Below are positions 34,111 through 42,811 of a stretch of 64,000 nt of DNA, piece by piece. Positions within the stretch are counted from its first letter, which is position 1; each line of letters begins with the position of its first letter. The notes beneath the pieces are model-generated. The model saw only the letters and a list, made by a program, of their open reading frames with translations, did no database searches and was not told the DNA's origin. This DNA comes from Anaerolineales bacterium. Lineage in GTDB: Bacteria > Chloroflexota > Anaerolineae > Anaerolineales > Villigracilaceae. The stretch is taken from contig JABTUU010000002.1 of assembly GCA_015075275.1 (NCBI GenBank), positions 310,001-374,000 on the forward strand, read 5' to 3'. A program made the translations under genes and the position numbers.

Positions 34111-37100
34111 CCTCATCAACTGCTCAACTCGTGTTTCGCCGAGCGTGTAATATTTGGCGTCTTTGTGCGGAACGACGATGGCGGCGGTGGATTCTTCGGG
34201 GATGATCTGCCCTGAAACGGAAAGCCCAAGCCCCAGTTCGGATTCGGCGGCGGGGAGCATCTTGAAGACCTTGAAGTGATCTTCCAGAATCGGGATGGCG
34301 GGATATCCCCACGAGTAGCGCTTGCCTTGCTTTGCGCCGAGCCCCAACTCGCGGCGGATGTGGTTGTGCATATAGTCCGCTGTCGCTTCGGCGGCTTGAA
34401 CGGCGAGTCCGTGCACGAAGTAGGCTTCGGTGTAATCGTTAGCGGCTTGCAATTCTTCAAACAAAGCGGTGGCGGCTTTGCCAACGGTGACGATTTGTAA
34501 CGCGACCGTATCCAACTGACCCGACTCGACCGAAGCGAAATAATCCGAAAGCGCGAGAAAATCTCCGTTCGGCTGGCGCGGACAAATCAAACGAACTGCT
34601 TCTTTTTTGCCTTGCGCGTCGGCGTAGACGATCAACTCTTCGCCGTCGGCTTGACAGGCGAAGTAGCCGTACACCGCTTGCGGTTTGAGCCAGCCGCGCT
34701 TGGAGCCGTCTTTGCTCATCGAGATCAGGCGCGCGTCAAATTCTTTTTTCAACTTATCCCATTCCGCGCCGTGCGTGTTTTTCGCGCCCCATGATAAACG
34801 ATACAGTTCGTTGATGTTGAGGTGTTGCATGACCATTTCGAGCGGCATATCTTTGACGATGCGTTGACCGAGTTTTTCAGGAAGTGGAATCGGCGCGGGG
34901 ACGACGTTGGAGCGTTGTCCGCTTGGCGCGGCGGTTTCAGCCTGCGCGGCGTGGTTCAATTCCATCGTCGATTCTTTGAGAATCTTTTCCAACAGATTGA
35001 AGCGCTTTTCTTCGTCAATCAACGCATCCATCGTGTCCAAGCCTTCAAACGCGTCCTTACAATAGAAGACTCCCGCTTCGTAGTTTGCGCCGTCTTCAGT
35101 TTGTAGAATGCGTCGCCCAAAGCGGCGATTAATTGCCGCGCCGCCGATCAGGACAGGGATGTCATGCTTGCGCCGATGCAGTTCGTTGACGATGAGCGGC
35201 ATTTGCTTGGAGGTGGACACTAGCAACGCGGACAAGCCAATTGCCGTCGCGTTATTTTCAATAGCCTTCGTGATGATCGTCTCGGCAGGGACTTGCTTGC
35301 CCAAGTCCACGACGGTGTAGCCGTTGTTCGCCAAAATTGTCTTGACCAGATTCTTTCCAATATCATGCACATCGCCATAGACGGTGGCGATGACGACCGT
35401 GCCTTTGGTGACGCCTTCCATCTTTTCGAGATAATTTTCGAGATGCGCGACAGTCTTCTTCATCACTTCAGCGGATTGCAACACGAAGGGCAGGATCAAC
35501 TCGCCCGCGCCGAACTTGTCGCCGACTTCTTTCATGGCGGGGAGCAGGACGTTATTGAGCGTATGGACGGCGATCTCGTGTTTGCTTGGTAATTGGTTAT
35601 TTTTAATTAGCGTTTCAAAACTAGCAGGGTCACGATGAATGACTTCATCAATATCTGCTTCCACGCCATCCTTGAAGCGATGCACGATCTTCCAGTGGAG
35701 TTTTTGTTCGGGGGTCATGCCTGCGGTGGGGTCGGCGACTTTATCGTCGGCGATCTCTACATTTTCAAAGTGTTGGATGAAGCGTTGAAGCGCGTCTTCG
35801 CGGCGATTGAAAATTAAATCTTCGCACAAATCACGTTCTTCTTGGTCAATTTCAGCATACGGCTTGACGTGCGCCGCATTGACGATCGCCATATCCAAGC
35901 CGACTTGCACGCAGTGATAGAGCATGACCGAGTTCAACGCGGGGCGGGCTTGCGCGGCAAACCCAAAGGATAGATTGCTCACGCCCAGAGAAGTCATCAC
36001 GCCTGGCAGTTTTTCTTCGATCAGACGAATGCCCTCGATGGTCTCTTTGGCGGAGTCGATAAATTCCGCGTCGCCAGTTGCGAGCGTGAAGGTCAGATCG
36101 TCGAAGACCAAGTCTTCGGCTTTGAGTCCATGCTCGTTGACGGCGATGTCGTAAATGCGTTGCGCGACTTCGTATTTATGTTGCGCGGTTTTCGCCATGC
36201 CTTTTTCGTCAATGGTCAGGCAGATGACGGCGGCGTTATATTTTTTGGCGAGCGCGAAAATTTTATCGGCTTTGGTGCGACCCGCCTCAAGATGCGTCGA
36301 GTTGATGAGACAACGTCCAGGCGCAGTTTGCAATGCGATCTCCAACACGTCCACTTCGGTGGAGTCGATCACGAGCGGAACATCCACGCCCATTTGTAAT
36401 TTCTTGATGACCTTGCGCATCTGCTCGCCTTCGTCGGCGCGTTCGGTGACAGCGACGGAAATATCCAACGCGTGCGCGCCGCCAGCCACTTGATCGCGGG
36501 CGATGTCTAAAATGCCGTCATAATTATCTTCAAGCAAAAATCTTTTGAACTTGCGCGAGCCTTGCGCGTTGCAACGTTCGCCGAGCAGGGTGGGGGCGGG
36601 ATCTTGACGCATGGCAATCGCCGACATGGCAGAGGCAAGCTGAGGCGTGGTCTGAAGCGGTTGTCTATCTGGCAATTGATAAGTGGAAAGTTTATCCACG
36701 AGCAATTTGAGATGCGCGGGAGTCGTTCCGCAACATCCGCCGACGACGCGCACATTATGCTTGGTCACAAACTCATACATATCGTTCGCGTACGGCTCAG
36801 GCTCAAGCGGATACACCGCCTGCCCATCCACATTGAGCGGAAGTCCCGCGTTGGGAATGCACGAGATCGGTAGAGCGGAATTTTCGCCGAGGAAACGAAT
36901 CGGCTCGCGCATGTGTTCGGGCCCAGTGGAGCAGTTGAGTCCGAACACGTCAATGCCCATGCCTTCGAGGATCGTCAGCGAGGCGTTGATGTCGGTGCCG
37001 AGCAACATGCGTCCCGTCGTGTCGAGCGTGACCTGCGCCTGAATGGGCAAATAGATTTGAGTTTTTTCAAAGGCTTGATGCAGACCCGCGATCGCGGCTT

Positions 37101-37641
37101 TGACTTCGAGGATGTCTTGCGACGTTTCGATGAGCAGGAGGTCAACGCCGCCTCGAATCAGACCTTCAGCCTGCTCGGCGAACGCGGCGATCAACTCATC
37201 GTATGTGACGTTCGACAGGTCAGGGTCGTTGGTGGATGGAAGTTTTCCGCTTGGACCAATGGAGCCAGCGACGAATCTTGGTTGTCCAGTTTTTTCAGCG
37301 TATTCGTCGGCGAGACGTTTCGCCAATTGCGCCGCCGCCATGTTGATCTCGATCACGCGGTCTTGCAAATTGTATTCCTTCATCGTCAAACGATTCGAGC
37401 GGAAGGTGTTCGTTTCGAGCACGTCCACGCCGACTTCGAGAAACGAACGATGAACTTTTTCCACCGCTTCGGGATACGAGATGACGAGATAGTCGTTGCA
37501 TCCGTTGTATTGTTCGCCGCCGAAATGCTCGGCAGTGAGGTTTTGCACTTGCAGGCTCGTGCCCATCGCGCCATCGAAGACGAGGACTTTCTTTTCGAGG
37601 GCGTCGAGGTACGAGCGGTTGGTGTATTTGCGAGGGGTCAT
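34108..37641 (-). CDS. metH: Cobalamin-dependent methionine synthase
   Basis: 1177 aa, close to full-length E. coli MetH. The homocysteine domain (1-325) has DGAMGTSLQVQNL, LNCSTGPEHM and VVGGCCGTTPAHL with the zinc cysteines. The pterin-binding domain (350-610) has ERCNAQGSRKFKRFL and VTERADEGEQM. The cobalamin domain (about 640-890) has VYGDVHDIGKNLV near 750, whose His is the lower axial ligand, and IGLSALLVSTSKQMP. The activation domain (930-1177) has RYSWGYPAIPILEDHF. It methylates homocysteine from methyltetrahydrofolate. It is downstream of a SAM-I riboswitch on the same strand, with two small genes between. Its stop lies inside the palindrome next to RayT. Confidence 0.98.
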   Translation of the reverse strand: MTPRKYTNRSYLDALEKKVLVFDGAMGTSLQVQNLTAEHFGGEQYNGCNDYLVISYPEAVEKVHRSFLEVGVDVLETNTFRSNRLTMKEYNLQDRVIEINMAAAQLAKRLADEYAEKTGQPRFVAGSIGPSGKLPSTNDPDLSNVTYDELIAAFAEQAEGLIRGGVDLLLIETSQDILEVKAAIAGLHQAFEKTQIYLPIQAQVTLDTTGRMLLGTDINASLTILEGMGIDVFGLNCSTGPEHMREPIRFLGENSALPISCIPNAGLPLNVDGQAVYPLEPEPYANDMYEFVTKHNVRVVGGCCGTTPAHLKLLVDKLSTYQLPDRQPLQTTPQLASAMSAIAMRQDPAPTLLGERCNAQGSRKFKRFLLEDNYDGILDIARDQVAGGAHALDISVAVTERADEGEQMRKVIKKLQMGVDVPLVIDSTEVDVLEIALQTAPGRCLINSTHLEAGRTKADKIFALAKKYNAAVICLTIDEKGMAKTAQHKYEVAQRIYDIAVNEHGLKAEDLVFDDLTFTLATGDAEFIDSAKETIEGIRLIEEKLPGVMTSLGVSNLSFGFAAQARPALNSVMLYHCVQVGLDMAIVNAAHVKPYAEIDQEERDLCEDLIFNRREDALQRFIQHFENVEIADDKVADPTAGMTPEQKLHWKIVHRFKDGVEADIDEVIHRDPASFETLIKNNQLPSKHEIAVHTLNNVLLPAMKEVGDKFGAGELILPFVLQSAEVMKKTVAHLENYLEKMEGVTKGTVVIATVYGDVHDIGKNLVKTILANNGYTVVDLGKQVPAETIITKAIENNATAIGLSALLVSTSKQMPLIVNELHRRKHDIPVLIGGAAINRRFGRRILQTEDGANYEAGVFYCKDAFEGLDTMDALIDEEKRFNLLEKILKESTMELNHAAQAETAAPSGQRSNVVPAPIPLPEKLGQRIVKDMPLEMVMQHLNINELYRLSWGAKNTHGAEWDKLKKEFDARLISMSKDGSKRGWLKPQAVYGYFACQADGEELIVYADAQGKKEAVRLICPRQPNGDFLALSDYFASVESGQLDTVALQIVTVGKAATALFEELQAANDYTEAYFVHGLAVQAAEATADYMHNHIRRELGLGAKQGKRYSWGYPAIPILEDHFKVFKMLPAAESELGLGLSVSGQIIPEESTAAIVVPHKDAKYYTLGETRVEQLMR

Positions 37642-37663
37642 GTTGTTTATCCAAATCTTTATG

Positions 37664-38080
37664 TTAATTTGCGATTAATCCAGAGCTGACAGCAAATCCT
37701 ATTAGCAAGGAAAATCCAGAAAGAAATCCCGCAGCTGCAATATAAGCGAGGTTCATGTATAAGCGGCGATCTATATCTAATGGTAGTCGTTTTAAATCAC
37801 GAGAGAACATTGCCAAGGTGTTTACTAGAATAAAATGTGAAATTACGATACTTATCAATGATATAGCAAAACATATCAGAGAAATCGTAATTATTAACCC
37901 CAAATATGGGTGGTTAAAATTATTGAAGAATGTAGTAATAACGACAATAACCCCAGTATCGAGTGTCGCAATATGTTTCAAGAAGTCACTTAATAATTTA
38001 GTCTCTTCAGAAAATCTTGCATAATGCTTTTCTGCATTCTCAATATTTTCAATAGGAGCATTTTCTTTAGTTCTACTCAT
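37664..38080 (-). CDS. Hypothetical membrane protein
   Basis: 138 aa with a polar N-terminus (ETKLLSDFLKHIA) and probably four hydrophobic segments (TGVIVVITTFFNNF; YLGLIITISLICFAISLISI; MNLAYIAAAGFLSG; SLLIGFAVSS). The gene is AT-rich compared with metH and the riboswitch leader, suggesting later insertion. Its stop is about 20 bases before the metH start. Family unknown. Confidence 0.65.
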   Translation of the reverse strand: MSRTKENAPIENIENAEKHYARFSEETKLLSDFLKHIATLDTGVIVVITTFFNNFNHPYLGLIITISLICFAISLISIVISHFILVNTLAMFSRDLKRLPLDIDRRLYMNLAYIAAAGFLSGFSLLIGFAVSSGLIAN

Positions 38081-38143
38081 GTTATACCTCGATCTTGATA
38101 ATATTTAACAGTGTTCCACATCTTCCAGCGCGGGAGGTCTTGA

Positions 38144-38578
38144 TTATTTCGTGCCTCTCTGCACAGACGAATTCCCTTCATTCCACAGAATCTTCTGCGT
38201 AATACCGCTGATCTTCCAGCTCGAATCTTGCTTCGTCAATTGAAACACATAAAAACAATGCGAAGAAGATTCATTCTCCTCGCCCGCTTTGCGCCAGACG
38301 ATCATCGAGGCGCGGCAGGTGGCGGAATTGGAATCGGCGAAATCAATTTCGTAATTGCTGACGAGATGATGCAATTTCAAATGATCGAGCGACTCGCGAC
38401 GCGATTTGACATAATCCACAGCCGAAATCGTCTGCGGCGGCGTCCCGCGCAAGTCCGAATAATCCGTGAAGATGGATTCGGTGAAGCAGGCTTGCAATCC
38501 AGCCCAATCCTTCAAGTCGAAACTATTAGCGAAGCGCGCGATTACTTTTTGAATTTGCAGTTGATGATCGGATGACAT
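38144..38578 (-). CDS. SnoaL/NTF2-like protein
   Basis: 144 aa. ARFANSFDLKDWAGLQACFT near residue 14 and the later SFHCFYVFQL-like region match the SnoaL_4/NTF2-like fold of ring-hydroxylation subunits and small polyketide cyclases. No cofactor site is evident, and no reaction can be assigned. It is the first gene downstream of the SAM-I riboswitch terminator, 12 bases from it, so its expression is probably controlled by S-adenosylmethionine level. Confidence 0.7.
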   Translation of the reverse strand: MSSDHQLQIQKVIARFANSFDLKDWAGLQACFTESIFTDYSDLRGTPPQTISAVDYVKSRRESLDHLKLHHLVSNYEIDFADSNSATCRASMIVWRKAGEENESSSHCFYVFQLTKQDSSWKISGITQKILWNEGNSSVQRGTK

Positions 38579-38589
38579 TGTATATCCTT

Positions 38590-38620
38590 GACAACAAAAA
38601 CGCCTCTCACAGTGAGAGGC
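38590..38620 (-). terminator. Expression-platform terminator of the SAM riboswitch
   Basis: On the minus strand GCCTCTCAC/GTGAGAGGC forms a 8-9 bp stem followed by GTTTTTGTTG. It follows the aptamer by about 20 nt, and its 5' arm could pair with the aptamer's 3' P1 strand (GATGAGAG). Confidence 0.82.
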
Positions 38621-38639
38621 GACATGAATTTCATATCAT

Positions 38640-38740
38640 CTCTCATCTGTCAATTGAAAAGTCAATTGCCGAAGTTGGCACCGTTTGAACGGTTGCCGAG
38701 GCTTCATCGGGTCGGTCCCTCAGCCTCTCTGGATGAGTAT
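38640..38740 (-). ncRNA. SAM-I (S-box) riboswitch aptamer
   Basis: Read on the minus strand: CTCATCCAGAGAGGCTGAGG, then GACCGACCCGATGAAGCCTC, then GGCAACC near 38690. These are the S-box landmarks: P1 strand, the GAGGGA core, GATGAA, and GGCAACC. P1 5' CTCATC (38737-38732) pairs with GATGAG (38647-38642). When SAM is bound the terminator should form and shut off the downstream minus-strand genes, which include metH and the MTHFR fusion. The promoter immediately upstream is clear. Confidence 0.92.
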
Positions 38741-38759
38741 ATCCGTAAATTATCCGCGT

Positions 38760-38788
38760 GTTATATCACGGCAAAGCAAGATTGTCAA
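38760..38788 (-). promoter_or_regulatory. Promoter of the SAM riboswitch transcript
   Basis: On the minus strand TTGACA (38788-38783), 17-bp spacer, TATAAC (38765-38760), about 20 bases before the aptamer. Confidence 0.88.
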
Positions 38789-38932
38789 TTTTCATGGGAA
38801 AACTTTTTATCATGGAGGCTTGCGCTAAGTGAAGTCGAAGCGGCACAAAGATTGCGAAGGTTTTAAACTATTGGCACAAAAGAGCTTTCGGCGCTTCGTA
38901 TCTTGTATGGTAAGAAAAACTCCCAAATCCGG

Positions 38933-38938
38933 TATAAT
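38933..38938 (+). promoter_or_regulatory. -10 box of a probable leaderless or short-leader promoter
   Basis: TATAAT ends ten bases before the ATG at 38949; no Shine-Dalgarno is present. A good -35 is not apparent. Confidence 0.45.
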
Positions 38939-38948
38939 TTCCATCGTT

Positions 38949-40358
38949 ATGCGCCTCAGCCGAAAGCTTTCTTCCTATATTCCGCTTGCGATCTTCCTCA
39001 TCGGCTTGGGGATGTTCGCTTATCTCGGCGTTTATTTCCGCTACTGGGCAGACGATTGGTGCTACAACGCCGACTTCCGCAATTTGGGGTTTCTCGAAAC
39101 CCTGCGCGGCTACCTCTACAACGTGACCTACACTCCCAGCCGCTACTCCGTGACGATTCTCGCGGGACTCTTCTATCCTTTTGGAATCTTGGGACTTAAA
39201 CTCCTCCTCCCGCTCTCGCTTCTGCTCTGGACGTGGGGCTTGGTCCGCCTCTTCCTCAATCTCTCCTCCCTTTCGACTTATCCACTTTCCACTTTCCAAG
39301 CGACTCTACTTTCCCTCATCATCGTCTACTTCTCCATCTATCTCGCGCCGCATTTATATCAATCCATCTATTGGAACACTGGCTTCTTCACGTACACTTT
39401 TCCCCTCGTATTATTCCCCTGGGTGTTGACCCTCGTCACGGACCAAAATCCATCCAAAACAAAATTAATTCTGGTCGCCCTGCTCTCCCTCCTCGCGGGC
39501 GGATTCTCCGAAGCGAGCAACACTGTGCTTGTTTCGGCTTTGACGTTGTACACGGTCATCGCTTTCGTTGGCTTGCGCTACAAAAAGGTTTGGGCGCAGA
39601 AGACTTTTACCCCCGCGCTCGTGGCTTTGATATTCGCTATCATGGCTATGGCGCTCCTCGTTTTCGCCCCAACCACCCAACTCCGCGCAGAACGATACGG
39701 CGAACCCGCCAGCCTCTCCAAATTGATTGTGTTACTGTTCAATTTCACGCGCGAGTTTGTGACGTTGTCAGTCAAAGATTATCAACAACTTCTCATCGTC
39801 GCCCTCGTAGGTTTACTGAGTTTTGTTTTGAACTCGAAAGAACGAGAAATCAACGTTCTCAAAACCTTCGGGGTTGGACTCGGAATTTTCGCGCTGGCGG
39901 CTCTGCTCGTCGCCGCAGCGCTGGCGCCCAGCGCCTACGTTGAACATGGAACGCCTATTCTCCGCACGCAGATTATTCCGCGTCACATCATGGTCTTCGC
40001 CTTCGTCGCGCTCGGCTGGCTCGGCGGATATGCTCTCCGCCAATTGTATTCGCCAAACTGGTTACAATCCACAGCGACGGTCGCCTTGCTGGTTGTGCTT
40101 GCCTTTCCGATATTCACGATTTTCACCGCTTCAAAATATATTCCCATACACAGCCAACGCGCCGACCTCTGGGACGAACGCGAAGCGGCGATCCTTTCCG
40201 CCATTGAGAATGGTCAAGAGCGCGTCGAAGTCCTCGCCATAGACGGCGCGCCCGTCGGCGGCATCCGCGACTTCGACCCGCGCGGCAAGAAAGGGTATTG
40301 GATCACGCTCTGCGCCGCTGATTACTATCATATTAAATTACAGGTCATTCTTCCATGA
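38949..40358 (+). CDS. Polytopic membrane protein, DUF6056-like
   Basis: 469 aa with about eleven hydrophobic segments. The start MRLSRKLSSYIPLAIFLIGL is chosen because the membrane segment follows directly; the frame is open further upstream but unlike a protein. YFRYWADDWCYNADF near residue 31 resembles the acidic first loop of GT-C-type polysaccharide membrane proteins, and a paralogue at 46318 has the same SRYLADDYC-like motif. It may be a membrane glycosyltransferase or flippase of the polysaccharide locus; no catalytic evidence is available. It overlaps the next gene by four bases (ATGA). Confidence 0.75.
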   Translation: MRLSRKLSSYIPLAIFLIGLGMFAYLGVYFRYWADDWCYNADFRNLGFLETLRGYLYNVTYTPSRYSVTILAGLFYPFGILGLKLLLPLSLLLWTWGLVRLFLNLSSLSTYPLSTFQATLLSLIIVYFSIYLAPHLYQSIYWNTGFFTYTFPLVLFPWVLTLVTDQNPSKTKLILVALLSLLAGGFSEASNTVLVSALTLYTVIAFVGLRYKKVWAQKTFTPALVALIFAIMAMALLVFAPTTQLRAERYGEPASLSKLIVLLFNFTREFVTLSVKDYQQLLIVALVGLLSFVLNSKEREINVLKTFGVGLGIFALAALLVAAALAPSAYVEHGTPILRTQIIPRHIMVFAFVALGWLGGYALRQLYSPNWLQSTATVALLVVLAFPIFTIFTASKYIPIHSQRADLWDEREAAILSAIENGQERVEVLAIDGAPVGGIRDFDPRGKKGYWITLCAADYYHIKLQVILP

Positions 40359-41026
40359 ACATTATCGCGCTCGTCCCCATGCGCCATCATTCTCAGCGCG
40401 TGCCAGGCAAAAATTATCGTCCGCTGGCTGGCAAGCCGCTGTTTCATCACATCATCGAGACTTTGCTCGCCGTGCCGCAGATCAATCAAATCGTCGTGGA
40501 TACCGACTCAATCGAAGTGATGGATGGCTTGAAGCGACATTTTCCTCCGGTGAACATCATCAACCGCCCCGACTCCCTGCGCGCCGACGATATGCCGATG
40601 AACGAGATTTTGATCCACGATACAGGCTTATTCCCCGCCGATTTCTATTTTCAAACCCACAGTACGAATCCTTTGCTGAAATCCGAATCGATTTCAAGGG
40701 CAATCCAATTACTGCTTACCAATTCCCCCAATTGCGATTCTTTATTTTCCGTCACCCGCCTCCAAACCCGCCTCTACGACAAAGATGGCAAAGCGCTAAA
40801 CCATAACCCAAAGGAATTAATTCAGACGCAAGACTTGCCTCCCGTGTACGAAGAAAATTCCTGCATGTATATTTTCACCCGCGAGAATTTGCTCGCCAAA
40901 CGACATCGCATCAGCGACAAACCGCTTATGTTCGAGATCAGCGCCGACGAAGCATGGGATATTGACGAAGAACTTGATTTCGCCATCTGCGATTTTCTAT
41001 TGAAAAGGAAATATACACATGAATAA
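40355..41026 (+). CDS. Acylneuraminate/KDO-type cytidylyltransferase
   Basis: 223 aa. N-terminal IIALVPMRHHSQRVPGKNYR is the nucleotide-binding loop of CMP-sugar synthases, followed by PLFHHIIETLLAVPQINQIV, DSLRADDMPMNEILIHD and ENSCMYIFTRENL. It should activate an acidic or related sugar with CTP for the surface glycan. The sugar cannot be named: a typical NeuB synthase is not in the window. It overlaps the preceding gene and is followed by a hydroxyacid dehydrogenase gene 15 bases on. Confidence 0.88.
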   Translation: MNIIALVPMRHHSQRVPGKNYRPLAGKPLFHHIIETLLAVPQINQIVVDTDSIEVMDGLKRHFPPVNIINRPDSLRADDMPMNEILIHDTGLFPADFYFQTHSTNPLLKSESISRAIQLLLTNSPNCDSLFSVTRLQTRLYDKDGKALNHNPKELIQTQDLPPVYEENSCMYIFTRENLLAKRHRISDKPLMFEISADEAWDIDEELDFAICDFLLKRKYTHE

Positions 41027-41041
41027 CAAGGAGCAAACGCA

Positions 41042-42007
41042 ATGAAATATCGCGTCTTATTCACCGCGCCGTACATGATTCCATTCGTCGAGCGCTTCAA
41101 ACCCGTCTTCGACACATACGACATCGAGTTGATCGTGCCAGATGTGCGCGAACGCATGGAAGAGGAAGACTTGATGAAATACGCGGGTCAATTCGACGGG
41201 GCGATCTGCGGCGACGACCGCTACACCGCGCGCGTGATCGAAGCCTGCGCGCCGCGACTCAAAGTGATCTCGAAGTGGGGGACGGGAATCGATTCACTCG
41301 ACAGGGAAGCCTGCGCTCGCCATTCGGTCAGCATTGGTCGCACCCCCAACGCTTTCACCACTCCCGTAGCCGATACCGTCCTCGGCTACATGCTCGCCTT
41401 CGCCCGCCGCCAACCGTGGATGGACGCGGAAATGAAACGCGGCAAATGGGAAAAGATTCCAGGCAAAGCGTTGAGCGAGTGTACGCTCGGCGTCGTCGGC
41501 GTTGGCAACATCGGCAAAGCAGTGACGCGTCGCGCAAAAGCCTTCGGCATGAAAGTCTACGGCAACGACATCGTGGATATTGATCACGTTTTTGTTTCCG
41601 AAACTGGAATCGAAATGACAAGTCTTCACTTGCTACTTTCCAACTCGGATTTCGTTTCCATCAATTGCAACCTCAACCCGACCTCTCGTCACTTGATGAA
41701 CGCCGAAACATTTGCGTTGATGAAACCAACCGCCGTGCTAATCAACGCCGCGCGCGGACCCATCGTCGAAGAGGGAGCGTTGATCGAAGCGTTGCAGTCA
41801 AAACGTCTGGCAGGCGCCGCGTTGGATGTCTTCGAGGTTGAGCCGCTTCCGCTGGATAGTCCGCTGATGAAGATGGACAACGTCATGCTCGCCCCTCACA
41901 ACTCCAACTCCAGCCCCGCCGCGTGGGAGCGCGTGCATTGGAATACGATCAAGAATTTGGTGGAGGGGTTGGGGATGAAATACGAAGGCATGAAAGAGGA
42001 AAGATGA
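41042..42007 (+). CDS. D-2-hydroxyacid dehydrogenase (phosphoglycerate dehydrogenase-like)
   Basis: 321 aa. NAD-binding turn LGVVGVGNIGKAVTRRAKAF near 150. Catalytic residues of the D-isomer family: Arg in NAARGPIVEEGAL near 235, Glu in DVFEVEPLPLD near 264, His in LAPHNSNSS near 283. It lacks an ACT-type regulatory domain, so it is unlikely to be the main SerA. In this position, between a cytidylyltransferase and an SDR gene, it probably makes a sugar or small-acid precursor of the polysaccharide. Its stop overlaps the next start as ATGA. Confidence 0.9.
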   Translation: MKYRVLFTAPYMIPFVERFKPVFDTYDIELIVPDVRERMEEEDLMKYAGQFDGAICGDDRYTARVIEACAPRLKVISKWGTGIDSLDREACARHSVSIGRTPNAFTTPVADTVLGYMLAFARRQPWMDAEMKRGKWEKIPGKALSECTLGVVGVGNIGKAVTRRAKAFGMKVYGNDIVDIDHVFVSETGIEMTSLHLLLSNSDFVSINCNLNPTSRHLMNAETFALMKPTAVLINAARGPIVEEGALIEALQSKRLAGAALDVFEVEPLPLDSPLMKMDNVMLAPHNSNSSPAAWERVHWNTIKNLVEGLGMKYEGMKEER

Positions 42008-42765
42008 AAGCGGAAAGAACGGTTTTGATCACAGGCGCAGGCGGTGGGATTGGACGCGCTTGTGTGTCCCATTTTTCAGAAAAAGGCTGGCGCGTAATCG
42101 GAGTTGACCGCGACGAGTTTGGAGAGGGGTTTCCTGCCGATGGACGATTTATCAAAGCGGATATTTCACATCCCGATTCGGTTGCGATGATCTTCAAGCA
42201 GGCAAAAGATTTTCACCCGAAGTTAGATGCTCTGATAAACAATGCGGCTGTGCAAATCGCAAAGCCGCTCATAGAAACATCTGTTGACGAGTGGGATGCG
42301 GTCATCGCATCAAATTTGCGGTCGGTGTTTTTGTTTGTGAAACTGGCGCATCCGTTGATGAAAGCGGCGGGAGGCGGCGCAGTGGTGAATGTTTCATCGG
42401 TTCATGCGATTCAAACTTCGGCGAATATTGCCGCGTATGCCGCATCGAAGGGCGGGCTGCTCGCGTTGACCCGCGCCATGGCGATCGAATTTGCGCCCGA
42501 CAATATCCGCGTCAACGCCATCCTCCCCGGCGCGGTGGATACGCCCATGCTCCGCGCGGGGCTTGGACGCGGTCACGTCGGTCACGGCGATGTGCAGGAG
42601 CGGCTCGATAATCTCGCGCGAAAAACCGTCAGCGGAAAAGTTGGCACGCCCGAAGAGATCGCCCACGCAATTTATTTCCTTGCGGATAACGAACAATCCT
42701 CTTTTATGACGGGTCAAGCGCTGGTCGTAGATGGGGGAGCGACGGCGAGGCTAAGCACAGAGTAA
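42004..42765 (+). CDS. Short-chain dehydrogenase/reductase
   Basis: 253 aa from MKAERTVLITGAGGGIGRA; GAGGAAAG precedes this ATG. Classical SDR motifs: TGxxxGIG at the N-terminus, LINNAAVQ near 82, Ser in NVSSVHAIQ and Tyr-x-x-x-Lys in AAYAASKGGLLA near 153, then the C-terminal FMTGQALVVDGGAT. It overlaps the dehydrogenase before it, so the two likely function in series on one precursor. Substrate unknown. Confidence 0.92.
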   Translation: MKAERTVLITGAGGGIGRACVSHFSEKGWRVIGVDRDEFGEGFPADGRFIKADISHPDSVAMIFKQAKDFHPKLDALINNAAVQIAKPLIETSVDEWDAVIASNLRSVFLFVKLAHPLMKAAGGGAVVNVSSVHAIQTSANIAAYAASKGGLLALTRAMAIEFAPDNIRVNAILPGAVDTPMLRAGLGRGHVGHGDVQERLDNLARKTVSGKVGTPEEIAHAIYFLADNEQSSFMTGQALVVDGGATARLSTE

Positions 42766-42811
42766 AACAAAAGAGGAAAGAAGAAAGAATCTTTCCTCTT
42801 CCCTCTTTCCT

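Noticed and set aside
36913..37689. 258-codon plus-strand frame over metH
   Set aside because: It is antisense to the conserved homocysteine-binding domain and has no domain features.
38588..38866. 92-codon plus-strand frame before the polysaccharide locus
   Set aside because: It covers the SAM-I riboswitch, its terminator and promoter on the opposite strand; the peptide has no family-like features.
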